Assembly: GCF_004153605.1 (NCBI RefSeq)
Contig: NZ_SDSI01000001.1
Coordinates: 434,001-498,000 of the forward strand
From: Qipengyuania_B thermophila
GTDB taxonomy: Bacteria; Pseudomonadota; Alphaproteobacteria; Sphingomonadales; Sphingomonadaceae
DNA length: 64,000 nt
Direction of reading: 5' to 3'
The notes under the pieces were generated by a model. That model had not been told where the DNA came from, ran no database searches, and worked only from the letters and a program-made list of their open reading frames with translations. A program made the position numbers and the translations under genes. Of this stretch, positions 58,496-64,000 are shown in pieces (the stretch's first letter is position 1; each line of letters starts with the position of its first letter).

Positions 58496-59266
58496 ATGGC
58501 GGCGATGAACGACACTTCCGATCTGCCGCCGGCAGAGTTCCACCGCATGACCGGGGATGGCCGGCGCGTCGCGTATCGGCGGCAGGAGGGGCGCGGGCCG
58601 ACGCTGGTGTTCCTTCCCGGCTACATGTCCGACATGAGGGGGAGCAAGGCCACCGCCCTGTGGCGCTGGGCAGCGGAGCAGGGCCGCGCCTGTCTCCTCC
58701 TCGACTACTCGGGCTGCGGCGAGAGCGGCGGCACCTTCGCGAGCGGCACCCTGACCCGCTGGAGCGAGGAGGTGCAGGAGCTCGTCTCGGTTCTTGCGCC
58801 CGGTCCGCTCGTGCTGATCGGCTCGTCCATGGGCGGGTGGCTCATGCTGCTGGTGGCGGAGGCTCTGGGCGCCCGCGTCACCGGCCTCGTCGGCATCGCC
58901 GCGGCCCCGGATTTCACCGGGTGGGGCTATGACGCGGCGGAGCAAGGGCGTCTCGCGGCGGGGCACACCGTGCATCAACACAATCCCTACGGCCCCGAAC
59001 CGACGCCGACCCACCCGGCGTTCTGGCAGGACGCGCAGGCGCTGCGCCTCCTGCACCGTCCGGTCGCGATCACGGCGCCGGTCCGGCTCATCCACGGACA
59101 GCGGGACGCAGACGTGCCATGGGAGATCAGCCTCAGGCTGGCTGAGAAGCTGCGTTCGGACGACATACAGGTGACACTGGTCAAGGATGGCGACCACCGC
59201 CTGTCACGCGCTCAGGACATCGCCCTGCTGCTGCAGGTGATCGCCGCCCTGCCCGCCGGAGATTGA
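58496..59266 (+). CDS. Alpha/beta hydrolase
   Basis: This 256-residue cytosolic serine hydrolase has nucleophile elbow LIGSSMGGWLMLLV (Ser near 110), the acid in LIHGQRDADVPWEISLR (Asp near 208) and the histidine in KDGDHRLSRAQD (near 235). The oxyanion region is FLPGYMSDMRGSKATAL. The type resembles short prolyl-peptidase/esterase-like hydrolases found widely in alphaproteobacteria; substrate unknown. An ATG at 58505 (MNDTSD) is an equal candidate start. It begins a plus-strand run with the TPR gene 1 bp downstream. Confidence 0.85.
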   Translation: MAAMNDTSDLPPAEFHRMTGDGRRVAYRRQEGRGPTLVFLPGYMSDMRGSKATALWRWAAEQGRACLLLDYSGCGESGGTFASGTLTRWSEEVQELVSVLAPGPLVLIGSSMGGWLMLLVAEALGARVTGLVGIAAAPDFTGWGYDAAEQGRLAAGHTVHQHNPYGPEPTPTHPAFWQDAQALRLLHRPVAITAPVRLIHGQRDADVPWEISLRLAEKLRSDDIQVTLVKDGDHRLSRAQDIALLLQVIAALPAGD

Positions 59267-59267
59267 C

Positions 59268-60146
59268 ATGAACGCGCTGCTCCTTGCCTTTTTCGCCATG
59301 CAGGCCGGCACCATCGGCCCCGCCTTGCCCGGCGATCCGATGGCCGTTCCGACCCTTCCGCCCCCTCCGGCGCGGAGCGCGGGTGCCCCGTTGGATGCGG
59401 CACCGGCGCCGGAACCGGCGCATTCCGGACGGCTGGAACGCTGCCTTGCCGCGCTGCCCGCGGCGGCGGCGGAGGCGCTGAGCGCAGGCGACGCATGGCT
59501 GCGCGAGGCGCAGGGCCCTCTCCGCGCCGAGGCGCAGCATTGCCGCGGGATGGCGCTGATTGGTCTCGGCCGGCATCAGGAGGCGCGCGAGGCGTTCTCG
59601 GCCGGGCAGGCGGCGGTGGCGAACGACGATCTGCCCTACCGGGCGCGCCTGCTCGCCCTTGCCGGAAATGCGGCCCTGCTCGGCGCGGACGCGGCCGCGG
59701 CGCTGCCCCTGCTCGAGCAGGCGCGAAGCGTCGCGCTGGCATCGGGAGAGCAGGAACTCGCGTTCAGCGTGCAGCTCGACGCCGCGACCGCCCGGGCGCA
59801 GCTCGGCCAGCTGAGCGAAGCGCGGGCAAGCCTTGCCGCCGCCCGCGCGCTCCAGCCACGCAGCGCCGAGGTTCTGCTCCTGTCGGCCGTCCTTGCTCGG
59901 GCTGCGGGAGATCTGGCCGAGGCACAGACCCTGATCACCGAGGCGGCCGCGCTCGCCCCGCGCGAGCCGCGCGTGGCTCTCGAAGCAGGGGTGATCGCCG
60001 CCATGGCAGGACAGCCGGAGGCGGCCGCCCGCTCGTGGCGTTCGGTCGTTGCGCTCGCGCCCGGCACCGACGCAGCGCGGACGGCCGAGAACTATCTGGC
60101 CCAGTTCGAGGACACGGGGGCGCAGGACGGCACGGCCACCCGATGA
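59268..60146 (+). CDS. Exported TPR-repeat protein
   Basis: This 292-residue protein has a possible short N-terminal membrane or signal segment (MNALLLAFFAMQAGTIG), then a Pro/Ala linker and tandem TPR-like helix pairs from about 48 to 285, for example HCRGMALIGLGRHQEAREAF, AATARAQLGQLSEARASLAA and EAGVIAAMAGQPEAAARSW. TPRs act as protein-protein scaffolds. No enzyme domain is seen. Its stop overlaps the next gene's ATG (ATGA). Confidence 0.82.
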   Translation: MNALLLAFFAMQAGTIGPALPGDPMAVPTLPPPPARSAGAPLDAAPAPEPAHSGRLERCLAALPAAAAEALSAGDAWLREAQGPLRAEAQHCRGMALIGLGRHQEAREAFSAGQAAVANDDLPYRARLLALAGNAALLGADAAAALPLLEQARSVALASGEQELAFSVQLDAATARAQLGQLSEARASLAAARALQPRSAEVLLLSAVLARAAGDLAEAQTLITEAAALAPREPRVALEAGVIAAMAGQPEAAARSWRSVVALAPGTDAARTAENYLAQFEDTGAQDGTATR

Positions 60147-61156
60147 CGGACCTGTCGGTTCTCGATCTCGTGCCGGTGCGCGAGGGCGCGGATCTTGCGG
60201 AGGCGTTCAGCGCGGCCATCGCTCTGGCTCAGGCGGCAGAAGCGCTCGGCTACCGCCGCTACTGGGTGGCGGAGCATCACCTGATGGAGGGCATCGGCGG
60301 CGCGGCCACCGCAGTGGTGCTGGCGCGGATCGGCGCGGCGACGCGGACGATCCGGATCGGTGCCGGCGGCATCATGCTGCCCAACCATTCACCCCTGCAG
60401 ATCGCCGAGCAGTTCGGCACGCTGGACGCGCTGTTCCCCGGCCGGGTCGATCTGGGGCTGGGCCGGGCGCCGGGCGCGGGACCGCAGCTCGGCCACGCCC
60501 TACGCCGCGACCTCCACGCTGCCGCGGCACGGTTCCCGCAGGACGTGGCGGAGCTGCGCGCCTTGCTGACGGGCGAACCGGACCTGCCGCTCCGGGCGAC
60601 GCCCGGCCATGGCGCGGCGGTCGCGCTGTGGCTGCTGGGCTCGAGCCTGTTCGGCGCGGATCTCGCGGCGCGGCTGGGGCTGCCCTATGCCTTCGCCTCC
60701 CATTTCGCGCCTGACCATCTCGATGCGGCGCTCGCTCTTTACCGGAGCCGGTTCACCGCGTCCGCGACGCTGGCGCAGCCGCATGTCATGGTGGCGATGA
60801 ACGTGTTCTGCGCGCCCACGGCCGAGGAGGCGGAAAGGATCGCCTCCAGCCAGGCGCAGGCCTTCGTGCGCCTGCGCAGCGGCGACCCGGGCCGGCTGCC
60901 GCCGCCTGTCGCGGAGTACCGCGCCACCTTGCCGCCGCCGCTGCGAGCCATGCTCGATCACCTCGGCCAGGCGCAGGCCGTCGGCACGCCGGAAATGGTG
61001 GCGGAGCAGATCACGCGCTTCTGCGCCCGCACCGGCGCCGACGAGGTGATCGTCGCCGGGTCCACCTACGACCCGGAGGCGCGGGTGCGGTCCCTCGCGC
61101 TCACGATGGAGGCGCTCGCCGCCGGCGGCATGGCGCGCCGGTCCGCAAGCGCCTGA
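60143..61156 (+). CDS. LLM-class flavin-dependent oxidoreductase
   Basis: This 337-residue luciferase-like monooxygenase has an FMN or F420 TIM barrel. Family segments are LAQAAEALGYRRYWVAEHHL, TIRIGAGGIMLPNHSPLQIA, EQFGTLDALFPGRVDLGLGR and, near the C-terminus, GTPEMVAEQITRFCARTGAD. It belongs to the MsnO8 subgroup, which has the WVAEHH motif and the GRVDLGLGRAPG motif. The substrate is unknown. It overlaps the TPR gene by 4 bp. Confidence 0.9.
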   Translation: MTDLSVLDLVPVREGADLAEAFSAAIALAQAAEALGYRRYWVAEHHLMEGIGGAATAVVLARIGAATRTIRIGAGGIMLPNHSPLQIAEQFGTLDALFPGRVDLGLGRAPGAGPQLGHALRRDLHAAAARFPQDVAELRALLTGEPDLPLRATPGHGAAVALWLLGSSLFGADLAARLGLPYAFASHFAPDHLDAALALYRSRFTASATLAQPHVMVAMNVFCAPTAEEAERIASSQAQAFVRLRSGDPGRLPPPVAEYRATLPPPLRAMLDHLGQAQAVGTPEMVAEQITRFCARTGADEVIVAGSTYDPEARVRSLALTMEALAAGGMARRSASA

Positions 61157-61301
61157 ACGCACGGCCCGAACGTCTGCGCGGCTGGCGCTTGCGTGACCCT
61201 GTGTCGCGGCCTAAGCGCTCGTCATTCGCCCGATCCGGGTCGGGCATCGTTTCGCGCAGGGGACCGGCGCCAATCGGCGGGCCGGGATGGTAAACCGAAC
61301 A

Positions 61302-64000
61302 ATGGCCGACACACAGGAACTGCAGGCTCCGCATACCGATCGCGCGGCGCCCGATCTCCGCTCCCTCCTGATCCGGCGCATCGAGCAGCTGATGCTGCCG
61401 GGCGACACTCCGTTTCCGCAGCCAAAGCTCGGCGACGCGGTCGCCTTCCTGCTGGAGGCGGCGGCGCAGCGCCGGCCCCGGCGCGCGGTCGTGACGGTCG
61501 ACTCGGCACTCGACGACCGCCGCTTCACCCGCTTCGCGGTGATCAACGACGACATGCCGTTCCTCGTCGACTCGATCGCCGCGGTGATCGCGGCTGAAGG
61601 GCTGAGCATCGACCGGCTGGTGCACCCGGTGGTGGCGGTGCGGCGGGACGAAGGCGGACAACTGCGCGCCATATTCCCGCCGGGCGAAGCCGCGGAAGGC
61701 AGCGCGCGCGAGTCGATGGTCTACATCGAAACGGTGCGGATGGACGCGCGCAGCCGCCGCCGCATCGCCTCCAGCATCCGCACCGCGCTCGAGGACGTGC
61801 GCGCCGCGGTCGGGGACTGGACGCGGATGCAGCGCGTCATGGAGGAGGATGCGGCGCGGCTCGACGACGCGGAGTCGGCCGCCCTTCTGCGCTGGCTGAA
61901 TGCGGGCATGCTGACCCAGCTCGGCCATGTCACCCGCCGGCGGGACGGCACCGCGACGGCGCGCCTCGGCATCTGCCGCAAGAGCACGCCCGAGCCGCTC
62001 ACCGACGCGTCCTACGAACGCGCCTTCGCCTGGTTCGATGCGGCCGAGAATGCCGGGAGCGAATTGCTCATCATCAAGGCCAACCACCTCTCCTTCGTTC
62101 ACCGGCGGGTGCCGCTGGACCTGTTCCTGGTGCCGGAACGCAGCGGCGGCGTGACCACGGCGCTTTCGGTGCACGCGGGCGTGTGGACCAGTGCGGCGCT
62201 CGCCGCTCCGGCACCGCAGGTTCCCCGGCTGCGCCGCCAGTTGCAGGCGCTCCTCGACCGGCTGGGCATCGACGCCACCGGGCATGCCGGCAAGGCGCTG
62301 GTCCACGCGTTCACCGCCCTGCCGCACGATCTGCTGATCGGCTTCGACGACGAGAGCACGGCGCGCGTCGTCACGGCCATGATGACGCTGATGGACCGGC
62401 CGCGTCCACGGGTGGTGCTGGTGGAGTCGTCGCTTGCCCGCCACCTGTTCGCGTTCGTCTGGCTGCCGCGCGACCTTCTCTCGACGCAGGTGCGCCTGCG
62501 GATCCAGCGTCTTCTGGAAGAGGGCAACGAGGCCGCCCTCCTCAACTGGAGCCTGGAGGTCGAAGGCGGCAATCTGGCCCTGCTGCGCTTCGCGCTCGAC
62601 GTGCGCACCTCGCGCACCCGCGTCACCGAGGCGCTGCTCGAAGAGCGGCTGCAGGACATGCTGCGCGGCTGGCAGGAGGCGGTGGAGCGCGAACTGAGCC
62701 GGCTCGAGGACGCCAGCCGGGCGGCGGTGGTGGCCGCGCGGCTCGCCGAGGTCTTTCCCATCGGCTACCGCATCCACTACGGCGCCGCCGAGGCGGCTCA
62801 GGACATTGCGCGCCTGCGCCGCCTCGTGCCTCCCGGCGCGGCGGGAGACGGGGACCAGCGCGGCGTGCGCCTCTACCGCAAGGAGGAGGATGAAACGGGC
62901 GTTCTGCGGCTCAAGCTCTACCAGGCGGAAGGCACGCTGGCCCTGTCCGATGCGGTGCCGGTGCTCGAGAATTTCGGCTTCCATGTCCAGAGCGAGATGC
63001 CGACCCTGCTGGACGGGGGCCGCGCCGGCGCCATCCACGACTTCCTGCTGGGCACCTCGGCGCCGGAGCTGGCCGCCCGCGCCATGGAGCGGGCAGAGGT
63101 GATCGAGGACGCGATTGCCGCCGTGCTGAACGGCCATGCGGAGAATGACGGCTTCTACCGGCTGGTGGTGGAGACGACGCTCGATGCCCGGGCCGCCGGC
63201 TGGCTGCGGGCGCTGTATCATTACCTGCGCCAGACCGGGCTGACCTTCACCCTCGACACGGTGACCGGCGCGCTCCTGCGGGCGCCGCAGGTGACGGCGA
63301 ACATCGTGCGGCTGTTCGTCGCCCTGCACGACCCCGCCTTCGCCGGCTCGCGCGAAGCGGAAGCCGAAGAGGCGCGGGCGCACATCCGCCAGGCCCTCGT
63401 CTCCGTGAGCGCGATCAACGACGACCGGATCCTGCGCCTGTTCGCCGCGCTGGTGGAATCGCTGCTGCGGACCAACGCCTTTGCTCCGTCCGGCCAGGAG
63501 GCGCTGGCGTTCAAGATCGACCCGGCAAGTCTGCCAGCCCTTGCCCGGCCGCTGCCATGGCGGGAGATCTGGGTGTACAGCCGCCGGGTCGAGGGCATTC
63601 ACCTGCGCGCCGGGCCGGTCGCCCGCGGCGGCCTGCGCTGGTCGGATCGCCGCGACGACTTCCGCACGGAGGTGCTGGGGCTGCTCAAGGCGCAGCGGGT
63701 CAAGAACGCGGTGATCGTTCCCACGGGCGCCAAGGGCGGCTTCTATCCCAAGCAGCTGCCCTCGCCCGCCATCGACCGCGCCGGCTGGGCAGCGGAGGGG
63801 CAGGCGGCCTACGAAGTCTTCATCCGCGCGCTGCTGTCGATCACCGACAACCTCTCGGCCCGCAAGGTCATCCACCCGCCCGAAGTGGTGGTGCGCGACG
63901 GCGCCGACCCCTACTTCGTGGTGGCCGCCGACAAGGGCACCGCGCGGTTTTCCGATGTCGCCAACGCCATCGCTCTCGAGAAAGGGTTCTGGCTGGGCGA
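61302..64000 (+). CDS. gdhB: NAD-dependent glutamate dehydrogenase, large 180-kDa type, 5' part (window edge)
   Basis: The first 899 codons of a protein usually about 1550-1600 residues long are present; the rest lies beyond the window. This enzyme converts glutamate to 2-oxoglutarate with NAD+, mainly in amino-acid catabolism. The N-terminal regulatory half (ACT-like modules) carries FAVINDDMPFLVDSIAAVIA and LLIIKANHLSFVHRRVPLDL. The catalytic domain begins with AGPVARGGLRWSDRRDDFRT and the lysine motif VIVPTGAKGGFYPKQLP, and continues to DKGTARFSDVANAIA near the edge. ATG at 61302 (MADTQELQ) is preferred; one at 61287 is in frame. Confidence 0.93.
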   Translation, partial: MADTQELQAPHTDRAAPDLRSLLIRRIEQLMLPGDTPFPQPKLGDAVAFLLEAAAQRRPRRAVVTVDSALDDRRFTRFAVINDDMPFLVDSIAAVIAAEGLSIDRLVHPVVAVRRDEGGQLRAIFPPGEAAEGSARESMVYIETVRMDARSRRRIASSIRTALEDVRAAVGDWTRMQRVMEEDAARLDDAESAALLRWLNAGMLTQLGHVTRRRDGTATARLGICRKSTPEPLTDASYERAFAWFDAAENAGSELLIIKANHLSFVHRRVPLDLFLVPERSGGVTTALSVHAGVWTSAALAAPAPQVPRLRRQLQALLDRLGIDATGHAGKALVHAFTALPHDLLIGFDDESTARVVTAMMTLMDRPRPRVVLVESSLARHLFAFVWLPRDLLSTQVRLRIQRLLEEGNEAALLNWSLEVEGGNLALLRFALDVRTSRTRVTEALLEERLQDMLRGWQEAVERELSRLEDASRAAVVAARLAEVFPIGYRIHYGAAEAAQDIARLRRLVPPGAAGDGDQRGVRLYRKEEDETGVLRLKLYQAEGTLALSDAVPVLENFGFHVQSEMPTLLDGGRAGAIHDFLLGTSAPELAARAMERAEVIEDAIAAVLNGHAENDGFYRLVVETTLDARAAGWLRALYHYLRQTGLTFTLDTVTGALLRAPQVTANIVRLFVALHDPAFAGSREAEAEEARAHIRQALVSVSAINDDRILRLFAALVESLLRTNAFAPSGQEALAFKIDPASLPALARPLPWREIWVYSRRVEGIHLRAGPVARGGLRWSDRRDDFRTEVLGLLKAQRVKNAVIVPTGAKGGFYPKQLPSPAIDRAGWAAEGQAAYEVFIRALLSITDNLSARKVIHPPEVVVRDGADPYFVVAADKGTARFSDVANAIALEKGFWLG

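Noticed and set aside
61101..63875. 924-codon minus-strand frame opposite the glutamate dehydrogenase
   Set aside because: Shadow of the real gene; the plus frame carries GDH motifs.
1..64000. CRISPR arrays, tRNA or rRNA genes, prophage, complete insertion sequences
   Set aside because: No regularly spaced repeats, cloverleaf-like segments, integrases or transposases were found when reading both strands. Short tRNA-like segments would need a covariance search to exclude fully.

Overview
The window is a GC-rich (roughly 70%), gene-dense chromosomal segment of an alphaproteobacterium, most likely a member of the Sphingomonadales. The signs are a PEPxxWA-CTERM protein, a very large NAD-dependent glutamate dehydrogenase, the DUF3576-leuS-lptE-holA block, the rnd-lptC-lptA block, a PhaAB-type Mrp antiporter operon, many small alanine-rich lipoproteins and frequent GTG starts. 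I see no rRNA, tRNA, CRISPR array, prophage or complete insertion sequence. Genus is not resolved.

Layout. 1-5.8 kb: the end of ribA, psd preceded by a small Cys-rich ORF, a lipoprotein, a double-hotdog dehydratase, PPK2, phenylalanine hydroxylase, a second lipoprotein and uppP. 5.9-14.7 kb: an MsbA-like ABC exporter, an intracellular PHB depolymerase, a semialdehyde dehydrogenase, a MaoC-thiolase pair, an HD-GYP protein and a PEP-CTERM protein with a clear terminator. 15-22.3 kb: ung, rnd-lptC-lptA, and DUF3576-leuS-lptE-holA, so three LPS-transport genes lie within about 3 kb. 22.6-27.9 kb: an unrecognised exported protein, phaB, a decayed arsenic-resistance operon (frameshifted arsR, intact arsC, arsB/ACR3 stump), fumC, a PRC-barrel lipoprotein with a general-stress-type promoter, and two small conserved proteins. 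27.9-36.3 kb: murA, galU and the six-gene Mrp (mnh/pha) cation/proton antiporter operon. 36.3-42.4 kb: a FucP-type sugar transporter divergent from a tightly overlapping glycosyltransferase / acyl-CoA-dehydrogenase-like / PIG-L deacetylase / methyltransferase cassette, followed by a THI5-like binding protein. 42.4-47.8 kb: an Mfd-like helicase whose N-terminus runs into a candidate inverted-repeat element, a PilZ protein and an acyl-CoA synthetase. 47.9-58.4 kb: an M23 peptidase, a one-cysteine Bcp peroxiredoxin with glnE, an M28 peptidase, agmatine deiminase, and thrS-DUF305-TauE. 58.5-64 kb: a hydrolase, a TPR protein, an LLM oxidoreductase, and the first 899 codons of the large glutamate dehydrogenase, cut by the window edge.

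Most genes are housekeeping. Envelope biogenesis (psd, uppP, lptA/C/E, murA, galU, M23), carbon storage (phaZ, phaB, thiolase, PPK2), c-di-GMP signalling (HD-GYP, PilZ) and nitrogen metabolism (glnE, GDH, agmatine deiminase, phenylalanine hydroxylase) all appear. The accessory content worth attention is the four-gene glycosyltransferase-to-methyltransferase cassette, which looks like a small unassigned biosynthetic pathway; the ars remnant; and the repeat-like element at the start of the Mfd-like gene.
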